Source: Mermis nigrescens (lineage: Eukaryota; Nematoda; Enoplea; Mermithida; Mermithidae). Taken from it: a DNA stretch of 64,000 nt. The stretch covers positions 124,001-188,000 of the forward strand of contig JAVLUZ010000569.1 in the NCBI GenBank assembly GCA_036768485.1, read 5' to 3'. The number at the start of each line of letters is the position of its first letter. The first letter of the stretch is position 1. The translations under genes were made by a program, and so were the position numbers. Shown piece by piece: positions 42,796-56,900 of this stretch. Below the pieces are notes generated by a model. It was not told the DNA's origin, did not search any database, and saw nothing but the letters and a program-made list of their open reading frames with translations.

Positions 42796-44903
42796 CAATA
42801 AGTTTATGAAACCTTGCACATGAAATTCAATTTTCAGGCAAATAGAGGCGGAAAAAGAAGGCTGTAAAGTGACTCCCACACTGTGCATACGCTGCGAAGC
42901 AACATGATTCTGCGTCATAAAAATTCCACAAAACTCCGACGTATGTACATGTCTAGTCCCCAAATCCCCGTGCTCAGGTTTGGTCTACTAGACTTAAACC
43001 CCTGATGTGCATTCTGATTGAGCGAGACAGTAGCATGTTCACTAAATTTCACGTTAAATCTTTTCTGAACTTATTTGATGCCGATAGGTAATTTAAGGAA
43101 TAAAATAAAAAGTTGTATTTTTGAGATTTATACATCCTTCTAACCTCCACCCTCAAGTGCATGTCGCTTTCAATGTTCAATGAAGATTTTAGATGGTTTT
43201 TCAACTTTCCCAACGGCTATTTACTAAAAAAAATTTCAAAATATTTTTAAAACTTAACAAATTACAGATGAAAACGTGAATTGTAGCATTTTTCTAATAT
43301 GGCTGCCTCCATGACAGCCTTATTGAAAAATTCGAATTCTTTACGTCATAAAACGAATAAAAAATAATTCAAAACCGCTAAGCTGAAGATTTCAAAAGAT
43401 GCTTCAACATCAAATAACCTGAAATGTGCAACCGGTAAAATGCGTGCTTTATAAAGGCAGCCATATTGGAAAAAAATCTCATCAAGATTGCGGACGAACT
43501 ATTAGGAAATAGGAAAAACAAAAACATTTAAGGTTCAGAGCGCAAAAATATCTAAGTATTATGCTACTTTTCAAAATAGAAGATTAAATCAGTGTGCTGT
43601 GGTGACCATAAGGACGGTTTTCAGAAGTAGCTTATTGTAGCCAAAAGTTTGCACAATTTTTTGTCGGCAAAATACTTTTATTTGCAAATTGTCCATTTTA
43701 AATGATTTTTTCATCAAAATCCGTGCAGTGGTTGTTGAGTTAATCTTAGAAATGGCCATTTTCATGAAAGTAACCATCAATGGACAGGAGGAGTACTTGA
43801 TTTATATAGCCTGCTATTATACTGTAGGTGCTTCACATTATCTATTTTATTTTTCTGAAAGCATTTCGATCATTTATTTACTTATTTATTTCCTTACTAT
43901 TAATGGATAAAAAGTCAAAGCCATAAATGTACCAATTTTTGCGAGTTTGTGTGAAAATGCCGCGAAAAGACATGTACATATGTATACCTACCTGCTTTTC
44001 AAATGTCATTACATTATATATAGATAGATACCCATAATATTCAAAAATTTTTACGTTGATAGAAAAAATTCTTGTGTAGATTTCGGACTTTTGGATATCT
44101 TTCGTTCTACTCCTTTTTAGACTTAATAACGCAAGCATTCAAGCACCTATACGTATTTACACTCAAATTTTCTCTTCCATCATAGCATTTTTGCGTGTTA
44201 TACTCGTTACTGTACATGTATGTAGCATGTAACGACTACATTTTACTCTAGACGGTAATTTTCTAATTTTCTGCAAAAATTGCCATTTTTTCAATACACC
44301 TTAATTTATAAGAACTAGCGGATTATGGTCGTACTTGGTAATCTTTATGATGTTTATTTTATTTATGTCAAATTGTTTATCCATCTGTTTAGCTGCAAAT
44401 TTTACAGTAAATATTCAACGACTTATTGTACCATGTACATTCGAAAATCGTTAATCCACCCCGAATCGTATTGTGCTTGTGCATATGTAGTTCTGGTTTT
44501 CTAAAATTGAGTAAACCTTCATTGATTGCTAACACGATTTAATAGTTCAGTCTTTACGTAAAAAGTGTAGTACTGACATTTACATAAATACACATAAAGA
44601 TCGAAAAGCATCATGTACACATATATAAATACATAAAAAGATCGTGTCGTTAATAGAAAATCCCACTGATAAAAACCTTTTACCTTTGTAGACATGCGGT
44701 ATGTCACTCGTCATTTGCATATCATATTAGTGCATTAGCTATTTGCCGTAAAAGATTTTTCAACACCATTACTTAAATACAACTCCGAATAAACTCGCGG
44801 AGATGCACATACAATTCTTAATTTTGCTTCCGTGGTGTTAATTTTCTCGGAATTTTGTTACCATTTGCATCTCCATTTTTTATCCAGAGGTTCAATATCA
44901 GCC
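42796..44903. other. Intergenic region upstream of the protease gene
   Basis: No coding exon or element with definable ends. A mild repeat 'gcagccatattgga' / 'atggctgcctcc' occurs inverted at 43300 and 43457. The promoter of the protease gene should lie near its end, but no motif is decisive. Confidence 0.35.
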
Positions 44904-44963
44904 ATGAATAAATGCGTGTTAGGATCAATTCTATTCGTCATGATTTCTTTAAGCCATTCTGCA
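44904..44963 (+). CDS. Signal-peptide exon of the PAN-protease gene
   Basis: ATG at 44904 opens MNKCVLGSILFVMISLSHSA, a typical secretory signal with a basic N-end, a hydrophobic core and a small-residue cleavage end. A consensus donor GCA|GTAAGT follows at phase 0. The next PAN exon starts at phase 0, so the two fit. The link across a 5.1-kb intron is inference from phase and logic; no other start was seen nearer. Confidence 0.62.
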
Positions 44964-47900
44964 GTAAGTACAGTCGTGTGCCAAAGTTTAGAGCCACTCT
45001 GCGTTATGACTGAACTGGCCGTTTACTAATCAAAACCATTGAAATACGAAAACTAAATTTATGAAACATCGTTTTTGTGATTAGAGCTCTGTTTTTTAGC
45101 CTCAGACATCAAAAAGTGCCGAAATAAGCCGCAAAACGAATTCGCCTATATTACTCGTATGTTTACCAGAATAACAAACATAAGAGCTCAACTGTAATTT
45201 TCTAAGCTTTTCAGTGCTTTTCGTGCATAAAATCTTTTATTTTTCAAGAATCCGATAGTAAGCAAAATCTTTCGATTTAGCAATGAAATATTTAACTTTT
45301 ATTCATTGAAAAAACCGGAACTTAGTTGCGCTCACTTCTGGTTTGTTCGCTTTGATAACGGAGAAAGCCCTTAAACTCTTTACAAAATAAAAAAAATTGT
45401 CAAAATTGGATGAAAATTGAGATGAGGGAAATAATAAAACTTGAATTACACATCAACGCGTGTTGTGAAGAATTGACCATGTTTTCTGGGGAATTAGAAA
45501 GCGCGGCAAGCCGCGCTTTATATTGATCCCAGCCGCATCACTCAATGCTGCAATCTTCCTCCCATACACGCGCTGGCTGCGCTTGAGCGGTGATCATAAC
45601 CTATAATATACTTAGCCACCTTTATTCTTAAATGTTTATCACAGCGAGTACGAATTTCATGTCCCCTCCTCACGGCAACAACGGCACACACCTGGCAGGT
45701 GCAGTTTTTTAAACGATGGATAATTGAAAAACTCGATGTACCATTTTTCTTCTTCTGTTTACACTCGATGCCGAGTTAACAATGAGTGTAAGTGTAAACC
45801 AAAAAATCAAATGATTTGCGAAGGGCCAATTTTTTTTAAATGCTGTACCCGAGCTGTAGATTACGAACCTGACCTTAAAATTTCTTTACACCCAATGGTA
45901 ATTGCACAGAAATGTAAAGTATTCGGGTTTTTTACTCCTTGTGTGTTTTCAGCTTATCTAACTCAATTTTGGTGTCTGTGCAGTCCAATTGGTTTTATAA
46001 TGTATAGAGTTACAATATCTCAAGGACCAATTTTTTTTCTCTTTTTATCAAATATTTCTCGATCTATGATCGTTTTAGTATAAAGGGTTCGAGACGAAAA
46101 ACGAAATTTCTCCAGCTACTCCGAAGTAGGCGAAACATGCTAATTATACTTAAAATGTGCCCTGATCTTAGCGTTACAGATCCTAGTTTATTTTGTTATT
46201 ATACACCTAATATTGCGTTATTAGCACAAATGTAAAGTTTACACTGAGAGAAACACATTCCTGCCCAGAGCATTGGGTATCGAACAATTTACGGAGAACC
46301 AATTTTTTTAAATGTTGCACCTGAGTTGTAGATTACGAATCTGACCTTAAAATTTCTTTACACTTAATAATTCTTGCACAAAAGTGTGAAGTATACGGGG
46401 TTTTCAATGTTAGAGTGTCCTGAAGTATATCTAACTCAATTTTGGTTTCTGTGCAGTATAATTGGTTTCATAATGTAGAAGGTTACAATATCTGAAAATG
46501 CAAATTTTTTTCCTCTTTTTAACGCAATATTTCTTGATCTGTGATCGTTTTAGTGTAAAGAGTCCGTGACGAAAAATGAAATTTCTATAGCTACTCCGCT
46601 AAGTAGGGGGAACATGCTAATTATGCTTAAAATGTGCCCTGACCTTAGCGTTACAGATCCTAGTTTATTTTGTTGCTTTACACCCAATCTTGCGTTATTA
46701 GCACAAGTGTAAAGTTTACACTGAGAAACACTTTTCCGCCCAGAGCATTGGGTATCGAACAATTTGCGGAGAGCCAATTTTTTTTAAATGTTGCACCTGA
46801 GCTGTAGATTACGAATCTGACCTTAAAATTTCTTTACCCTTGATGGTTGTTGCACAAAAGTGTAAAGTATACGGGTTTTTCACTGTTAGCGTGTCCTGAA
46901 GGATATCTAACTCAATTTTGGTTTCTGTAAAGTCTAATTGGTTTTATAATGTTGAAGGTTACAATATCTAAAAATTCAAAATTTTTGTCCTTCTTTTAGC
47001 GCAATATTTCTTGATCTTTGATCGTTTTAGTGTAAACGGTCCGAGACGAAAAATGAAATTTCTATAGCTACTCCGCTAAGTAGGTGGAACATGCTAATTA
47101 TGTTTAAAATGTGCCCTGACATTAGCGTTACAGATCCTAGTTTCTTTTCTTTCTATACAGCCAATATTGTAGCACAAGTGTGAAGTTTACTCTGAAAAGC
47201 ACTTTTCCGCCCAGAGCGATGGGTATCAAACAATTAGCGGAGAGCCAATTTTTTTCAAAAATGTTGCCCCGTAAGTTTTAGATTACGAATCTGACCTTAA
47301 AATTTCTTCACACTCATTGGTTGTTGTACAAAAGTATAAAGTATACGGGTTTTTTTACTGTTAGTGTATCCTAAAGCTTATCTAACTAAATTTGGATTTC
47401 TGTGCAATGCAATTGGTTTTATAATGTAGAAGGCTACAATATATCAAAACATACAATTTTTTTCTCTTTGAATGCAATATTTCTTGATCTGTGATCATTT
47501 CAGTGTAAAGGGTTCCAGACGAAAAAAGAAATTTCTTCAGCTACTTACACACCTCAGAAATTTGGCGCTGCATCGAGGTGGAATCGCACCTGGGACCTTC
47601 AGATCCGTAGGTTAAAGTGTTTACCACTCGGAGTCTCTCGACGCTGCCCACCTATGGATATATGGCCTGGAGTATTAAATAAAAGAAGGGAACTATCAAA
47701 GAAAAATGCTCCGATGGAACAAAAAAGGTATATATACTTGAATTTCTTCATTGTTAAGGATGTAAAAGGAGGGGACTTGGGAAATTTTCCCTATATGCGC
47801 AGAAGCCATAGGAATGTGCTAAACAGTTAGACTTTCCCTAAACAATGCTAAAGTCGGAATATATTCTGCAGCCTGTGAAAAATGAGGTTTCAGTCACAAA

Positions 47901-50900
47901 ACGTTTTTAAGTGTTTCGCAAAAGAGCAATGAAGACACTTTCATGACTATTAAATAATCAATTTATTAGTTATTTAATGAAATCTTGACCTTCCACAATG
48001 CTCTTGCGTAAAAGATAATAGTGTAAACTTTACACCTACATGGCCAACTCAATAGTCTGCATGAAAAACCACAAAATATTTATTTAAATCTTCCAAAATA
48101 AAGTAATCAAAATACTCGCCATCATAATCGAAATAACTACGGAAAATCTGCAGAAACGCGCATAGGCCGCAGAATATACTTCGATTTTTGCGTTGTTTAG
48201 GGAAGTCTAACTGTTTAGCACATTCCTACGGCTTCTGCGCATATAGGGAAATTTTCCCTAGTCCCCTCCTTTTATATCCTTATAAATGAAGAAATTCAAG
48301 TATATTTACCTTTTTTGTTCCATCGGAGCATTTTTCTTTGCTAGTATGTAATATATATTACATGCGGTTTGCGCACATGTACGCTCGCTGCGCTCGCCTA
48401 GTGCGCTTTGCTATACTGCTTCATCTATTAGTTGTAACTTAAAACTTCTAAAATTATAAAAATATCAGCCGGATTTACCCATGTGCCGTCTATTTTATTT
48501 CAATGCCTTATGGGAGCACTTTTTTCCACTACTTTTCCTAAAATTCGAAATTTTTATATTTACATCTCCGTGAATATTAGTCCAATTTTGACAAATTTCT
48601 TTTGCCATGATGCCTAAAGCACCCGCCAACTAACAAAAATATAATAATTTGCACAACTACAGTATTTTGACAAAAGTTTAAAATTGCCAATTTTTCGGCA
48701 AAAACTTTGAGGGTCTATGTCTCGGGAAACATGCATCGCAAAGCGTTTCTTTACGAGATTTTGGCTGTATGAACTATTTGCATAATCTTAAGCAATACAG
48801 AATGACTGCAAGGCTTTTCTAATCCACGATGTCACAATAAGTATCCTACTGAGTTCAAAAAGACTTGCAGATTAGGATTAAGCCACAAAAAGTGGTCTAG
48901 AAACTTTTCATTAGTTAACTTTGCTGTTTTTCTCAGAGCCCGCTAAAGCATTGCAAAGTAGGTACTAAAGCTTCCTGCGTTTGAGCAGAGTGGCTCTAAA
49001 CTTTTGCACACCTTTGTACGTACCTACGTAGAAAGCTTTGTTATTTTCCAAGAGGTGAGCGTTTTGTTTTCTCTGTGTCACTAGATTTTCTGACAATTTA
49101 GAGGAATACTAGAAAATGTTTCTATAGTCTATTTCACGAAACTTTTGCATAGAAATCAATTTTCAGCGCACAATCGAGCAGCTACAAAAGTGGTGTTTAC
49201 GCGACCTACTGTAATACAATTTTGCATTGTGAAGCTTCGTGTGCTAATCAATTTTTATGCACAGTAAAGTGATTGCAGCTTCAGGACCGTTTTTGTAATC
49301 GATTTACGTTGACTAAAAGACTGTGACCCATGTACAAGGCTTCGTGAAACAGACTTTAGTTAAACTTGCATTGCTTATAGTCTGTTTCACATAAGTTTGG
49401 GCATAAATTTGAGAATTTTTTCGAAAGTTAGCCGATAGATTACGTTAACTATATATCAAATCAATGCTATGAACGCAATATGTCAGCTAATTGCCAGACA
49501 TACTTTTTAAACTATATGTCTAAACTAGTGTGAAACAGACTATAATGGTCAGTCTTAAATGAGTGGAAATTTGAAAAATATAAGGTCATCATTTACTTAT
49601 GGAAACGAAAAGTCATTTAAATTAAGAGTGATACAGGTGCCATCTAGTTACAGTGTGGCTAAACTAGATTAACTTAATAAGAGGTTCAAGCCCGGACAAC
49701 CCATTTTTTTAGCTTAATCTATGTGAAATACCTTCTTATCCTATGACTACATTGTGTAGGAGATAAAAATGATACTGAGATGATAAGCCTTGGAAAAGTA
49801 TGTCTGATGCCCTTAACTTTTCCAAAATTTCTAGAAATCACAAGGCGTTCATCAGTTGTGTCACTAAATGCCTCAGAGCTTATGGGATCTTATCTTTTAT
49901 TTTATAAGACGATACGCCGATGACCATACTAATTTTTACTTTTGCAATTTTCAACATTTATCGAAAACGAAGAAAATTCCGAATCGTCTTTTTCGCTTTC
50001 CAAAAAATATTTTTCAGTTAAAAAATTTATTTTTCATCCTGTTTCCATTTGATGTCAACGATATAGCCTTGACTTTCACCAATGCAGCCCAGCCGAAACT
50101 CTGTGGACGATTTGTTCCACCAGGCGGGAAGCATAACAGACAAAATCGCCATGTGTGACATTCGGGTACACGTTGGATTCAATCCTTTTGATCTTAATTT
50201 CCGCTTGAATGATGTAAAGAGCTACACGGATTGTTGGTTTTTGTGCCACAAACGACAACCTTGCCTTTCAGTTACTTACTTGGCCGATTTTCAACTCTGC
50301 TTTCTTCACGATACCCTGCTGGACGATGCACGCAAACTCGTGCGAAAATCATTTAAAAATACATTCTATCTGACGATATTATGTCCAAATAGTAAGTTGT
50401 CTACATACGAGTAAGAGTGTGTATACGTAACGTAGGATCCTTCACCAAATCGTCCGGCATCTCCCCAAAGCTAAGAATCTTTACCACCCGCCACCTACTC
50501 ACAGACGTTTAGGCAAAAATTGTGTTTAGGCCATTTTTATGTGCCTTTTGCCCATATTTGGCTTGAAAAAGTAATCCATTGACCAACCCTTGAAATGGCC
50601 GATTCTCACCCAAAAATTTGAGCCCTGTACGTATATGATTTTGAACGCTATACTATTAAAAACTGTTATTCCCAGAGAAGTAAAAAAACGAGACCTGGTT
50701 TCGATATTCTCTAATTTGAATCAAATCAACTTCTACATGATAAAGTTCAGCAGTGTTCATGTTTTCGTTGTATGCTCTTATGTTGTCTTGAGTTTGATTT
50801 TCGAAATCGACTAAAGCCAGACTTAAACCTGCGGCGTAGCTTTATTTTAGTGAAAACAAGTATTAAGCCTTTTTAGCTGAAAATATTAAAACCTAAACAA

Positions 50901-53900
50901 ATCTTTCACTGGGTTTTATCTGGCGTTCATCTTTTAATCTATGGGACTGATTCGTAATAAGAAACATTGTCGAAATTTCGGCGCACAAGATAAGTCGCTG
51001 CAGCACAATGCAATTTTTTTAGTTTTAAGTACGATTCTTGCATAGAAGATCTTTCCTCATCGTCAGATATGCAAAATTGCTATAGTCTGTTTAACAAATT
51101 TTAAAAACTATGTCCAACAATAAGCCGACAGATTGCGTTTACAGTATTGATTTGATATATAATTATCGTAATCCGTCAGCTTATTTTCGAAAAAATTTCT
51201 TGAAATTTATGCCCAAACTCATGTGAAACAGGCTATAGTCGACGGTATTTTGAAGCATTTTCTGCCAAAATCAAGCCCACACATTTTTAGATAAGTGTCT
51301 CTTGATCTGGAGAATAAGTATTTTATACTAGTAAAAAATGCTGCGATAGAAGAAAAAGGACGAACATACTTGGAATGGAATAATGCATTATTAAGGACAT
51401 AAGAGGAGGGGACTAAGGAAAAGTTACTTATGAATGCCTGTGAAAGTTTTAAGAATCTACTAAAAATTTACTTCCGCTAAAAAACGCGAAAAATCGAAGT
51501 ATTTTCTGCGATTTGCCGATGGAATTTGCATCTCACATGTTAAAATAAATGAGACAAATAGTTTATTTCTATGAAAGAAGCGATCACTAAGCAAAAAAGG
51601 ACATAATGAGCATTGTCACACTAGCATATCATGCATTGCTAAGAAGCAGCAATTAAGAAGATGGTAAACTTGTCATAATTCATTTATGAAGCCATTGACG
51701 GTCAAATTAATATCGGCTATATATTGAAAGAGAAATTTGAACTTGATAAGAAACTAAATCAGTTATGAAAATACATCACAGCATCCACATAACCTGTTTT
51801 TCTGAGCCAGTAAATTATGTTTTGTGGAGGCGCAATTTTTTAAGCGGCCGCAGAATATACTTCGATTTTCCGCCTTTTTTAGCAGAAGTCTAATTTTTAG
51901 TATATTCCTACAACTTTCTTGCGCGTACATGGACAAATTTTCCGTAGTCCCCTCCTTTTATGTTTTGTAATGATGCGTAATTCCATGTATATTCGTCCTT
52001 TTTGTTCCATCAAAGCATTTTTCTTTGCTAGTACCCTACTTTCAATTAGCAAGATTTGAGTAATTCAGTCAGTAAAGACATACGAAAACATGCCCCAATA
52101 ATGACAGCAGTCCAAGAATGCGGAAAACAAGATTGTTCTGAACATCAGCATTATCTTTTTTAAACAAGACAACCTTTCCTTATTTAAACGATTGAACGTT
52201 TTTGAGGTAAACCCAACTACTCAGGTGGAAAGAATACTTATGGACACTCAGATTCGTAATCCTAACGTTACATGGAACATTCTAAAAAAGTCAAGAGTTG
52301 CAAAACTCTGAATTCAAAGTTGATTTTTAGTGTAAACTTTACACAACCACTGAGTGTTAAGAAAAGATGCAGTCGGATTCGTAATCCTGACCTTACGGAA
52401 CATATTCTGGAAAATTACATTTTGCAACCCGCTGGGTGTAAAATAAAATTGTAGTGTTAACTTTACACCTCAACAATAAATAAATAGTGTAAAGTTTACA
52501 TAACTACTGGGTGTTGGGAAAAGTAACAGTCATATTCCTCATTCTGAGATTATGTAGGACATTTAAAAAAGCTTCTGCAACAACCTAGAACTGAAGTCCA
52601 TTTTCAGTGTAAACTTTATACACCCACCGAGCGTAAAGATTTTAGTCGGATTCGTTATTCTGATATTACGATCAACATTTATGAAAGAATTAACAATTCA
52701 CAATGGCCTGAAGACAAATTCGCACCACTGTTCAGTGTTAAAAAGTGCGCCTAGGTAACACATGACGTTTGATCCCTAATGCATTTTTAGACCTGTGATC
52801 ATGTCTAGAATCATAACTGGAAATATCGACAGAAAAAGACAAGACAGAAACACGTTTAACACCCCCGATTTCTGACTTTACACCTCTCAAAAAAGCTAAA
52901 TATTGATGTAAATTAACATAATTTGCTGTGACGTTTACACCTTAGAAAGTAATTTATTTTTATTCTATTCGACTTATCCCGACTTCTAAACGGAGAAATT
53001 ATCGAACAAAAATGTACAAAAACGTATTTTTCCACCATCCACAACATTGTAAACTTTAAAAATATGAATCTAAATCCCTATTGACTGTAAATAAATTCAG
53101 TTTGGGCCACTTTGTACGTTTGTTTGTGAAGAACTTTTATTCCGCAATATACTGGGGATATTTATCAATCAAAAAAGGGAAAATAAGCGCGTTTTTTACC
53201 CCATTTTACAAATCTGATTTCGAACTTTACACCTCCATAAGTAACTGAATTGCATTTTTTCAATTCAGTTTGCTGCGACATGTAGCCTTTGAAACTTCCT
53301 CTGTTTTTATTCTATCCAACTTTTCCCGGCTTAAAACCGGAGAAGTTGGCGGAGAAATATGAGACAACACGTATTTTTTATACCATCGAGTTAAGTGTAA
53401 AGTGTAATCCCCTGATTCTGACTCCATATTGAGTGTAAAATTTGCTGGTTAACAGAAAGTAGCCCTTGAATCGCAGTACATCTTTATCCGAAAAAATTTC
53501 TTGAGACTCATAATTGGAGTTATTGGCAGACAAAAAAGAGGCCAAGTTATGTTTTTTCACCCCCAGATTCTTTATTATCTTTACACTGCCACTTTGGAAA
53601 TGAGTCAACAAAAAATAAATACAGTACCATCGAAGCTATAAAACTCGTGTGCCTATCAAAATTTTCAAAAAACTTTATGTTATAACGTTGCAGTAAAACT
53701 TTACACGCTCTTCACTAATCAGGGAAAAAGTCGAAATCGGAATAAAAAACCTTCATAATTTTTTTATTATCTCATCTCTAAAATAATCACACGACACAGA
53801 AGTGTCACAGTATTGCTGTAGAGGGGGCCCTTAATGTTAGGGTCACCCGAGTACCAATCATAGGTAGCGCGTTAGCGCGTACCTATAATATACTTGGGTA

Positions 53901-56900
53901 CCCCTAACACCTGTGCACCCCCTACAGCTATAACGGGACACTTCTGGAAGGTGCGGTTTTTTTGAAAGAAAGATAATAAAAAAATTCGCTGCCTGTGTTT
54001 TTTTGTTTTTCTTGAAACTCAAAACTGGCTGTGTAAAGAAGGTGTGAAGTTTTTGTGTAACGTTATAACATAGGATCAATTTTGGGAGGTTTTTTAGGCG
54101 GCATGTGGACAACTCAGTATTGACTCCTCAAATAAATTTATGGCACAGATTTGCAGAGGAAGGGATGCTCCAGAATGACTTTTTTTGTTTGTTGAAATTC
54201 GCATTAGTTCTCGAATGGGAGTGTAAAGAGTGCGAAAATCTGGGGGTGAAAAAGCACATTTTGGTCGAGTTTTCAACTTGTCCATGTCTCATACTAACTC
54301 CGGTTATGAGTTTTTAAAAATGTTTTCTGACAGAAATGTAGAGGGGATCAAGGGCTACAATCTGCCTACAAGCAGATTTTTCTACGCGCAATAGGGAGTT
54401 AGGTCCTGGGGTTTAAAGTTTACACTCTGGTCGATGGTGTAAAAAACAGATTTTAACTAAGAATTCTCTGCCAGCTTTTTCCGCTTATGAGTTAGACTAA
54501 AATGAGTATAACAGTAATCAAGCAGTTTCTAGGGGCTACACGTCGCAGCAAACCGCGTTCAAAAAAACGCCGCAATATTGAGTTATTTATGGGGGTGTAA
54601 AGTTCGAAATCAGACGTGAAAAATGGGCGAAAAAACACGTTTTTTCCCCAATTTTGATTGGTAAATCATATCAAATAATTTTTGCAACAGAATTTTTGCA
54701 CATAGAAACGTACTACGACTCGAAAGCTACAAACTGTACCAAACCGAATTTCTTTACACTCAATAGGGGATACGGTACGGATTTTTAAAGTTTACAATGT
54801 TCTGAATGATGGAAAATATGTCTTTGTTTGGGTTTTGTTCGCCTATTTCTCCATTCAGAAGTCAGGATAGGTCCAATGGAATAAAAATAAAGTGCCTTAT
54901 ATGGGGTGTATGTAATAGCGAATCACGTATGTCTAAACCAATATTAAGCGAGTGTAAAGTCAAGAATGGGGTGCTTTGAACAGGTTTCTGTCTTGTTTCT
55001 TTCTGCCAGCTTCTCCGGTTATGAGTCAGGGACATGATTCTCAAGTCTGTAAATGAACCTGAAACCAAATTCGATAAGCAATTTTGGCGCGTATGTTTAC
55101 ATTCAACAAACAGTTCAGTAAAGTGGTTTAAACCAATGTTAATTTATCCTTACATTATGGAGACTTACTATTTTCATAAAAGTTGGTCGTAATATCGAAG
55201 CAATATTAAAATTACGATTCTGACTGAAATCTTTTTTACACTAGGTGTTAACATATCGTTTACACTACATATTAATCTTCGTTTTAGAGCCTTGCGGAAA
55301 CCTAATTTTTTCCTTATGACTAGAAATTTTTAAGGAATCAAGTGTGAGAAGTCGGTTAGACACATTTTTTTACACAACAGTATTGTAAACTGTTTTACAC
55401 CTAATGTTAATTTGTCACCAGACTATTGTTGAGACGTGATGTCATTATAAATAAATGTTGATTGTAATATCCGCGTAATATCAGATTTACGTATCCGACT
55501 AAAATCTTCTGTGCATTCTGTGTATGTAAGTAAACACTGCATATTAACTTTTGACCTAGAGCCTTGCAAAACATAATATTTTTCTTAAATTCTAAAAACA
55601 ATAAATCAAGTGTGATATGCCAGTTGGGCGCGTTTGTTTACAATGAACTTTATCGGACTAAATAAGAGTCAGCGAGAAGTAAAATGACAAAACGTGAGAT
55701 TATTTGTTGAAGTTGCATCATGGTCGAAGTAAGCAACGATCAGAAGCGTTAAGGGAATTCCAGCTTGAGCACAGAAAATAATGCTGCTTCGAACTTCAGC
55801 TAAATAATATTGCAAACGCGCGGAGTCGGAATATAATTCATACACAATGCAAGTATAAATTGCTAAAATGGAAGCATTACCTAATGACATTCGCTACAAC
55901 ACTGACAAAGATAGAAATAACTACTATTTTTTGCTAACAAAAAGTTGGGTACTAGCAAGGAAAAATGCTCCGATGGAACAAAAAAAGGTAGAATATACTT
56001 GGAACAAAGAATTATCAAGGACGTAAAAGGAGGGGACTAGAAAAAGCTCCTATCTACAAATGTCACAAAATTTGCTAAAACTCAAAAATTTCCTAAACAA
56101 AGAAAAAATGAAAGTAAGTAAATCAAAGAAAAAACCTACCTGTGCCTAAAACTGCAAGATCTGCTAAAAATCAGACTTTTTCTAAGCAACGCAAAAATCG
56201 AAGTATATTCTGCGGCCTCTGAAAGAAATAGGTGAACCTTCTCATATTGTCCACCATACAGTGGGCGGTTCCAAAATTCTGAGGGGTTTTCAAATTGGAA
56301 TATTGGCCTTAAAAAATAGTGCTATGGCGAAGAAAACACCATTTTTGAACGTTTCTTGTCGAACTCTATCTATTGGTACCTACCAAAAAAACCCAAAAAG
56401 AGCAGAAAGATTTAAAAAATTGAATTCTGGAGGTATTGTTGGGTATTTGCGTTTTCTTGTTGGGTATTTTGCCTTGGGGTGCATACTCCCCGAACCCCCT
56501 ACGTCTAGGTATGGTGTCCAATGCTTTATATAAAGCTTATAAAATAAATCTCAAATCTGCGTTTTTGCTAATCACTTGCAACGTTAATTTATTCGATATT
56601 GTGGCTAGATAAATATTACAAAAAGTTATATCCTTTGATTATTTGCGATACCGCAACGAAAGACTGTGATTTCTATATAATGCATGTGTCCATTCAGTAC
56701 TCTCCTGGCCTTTAATCCCACCAGACCACCCGGATTTCATTCCTGCCCATGTAAACTGATAACCATTAGGCATAGGCATGGGAGGTTAGGAGTATGCACC
56801 AGTGTTCCATCAGAAACGTCTAAAATTGCCGTTTTTCCAACATACCATAATTACTATTTTTTGACCCAGAAAAATATTGCAACATGGCGCTGCTCAGCTA

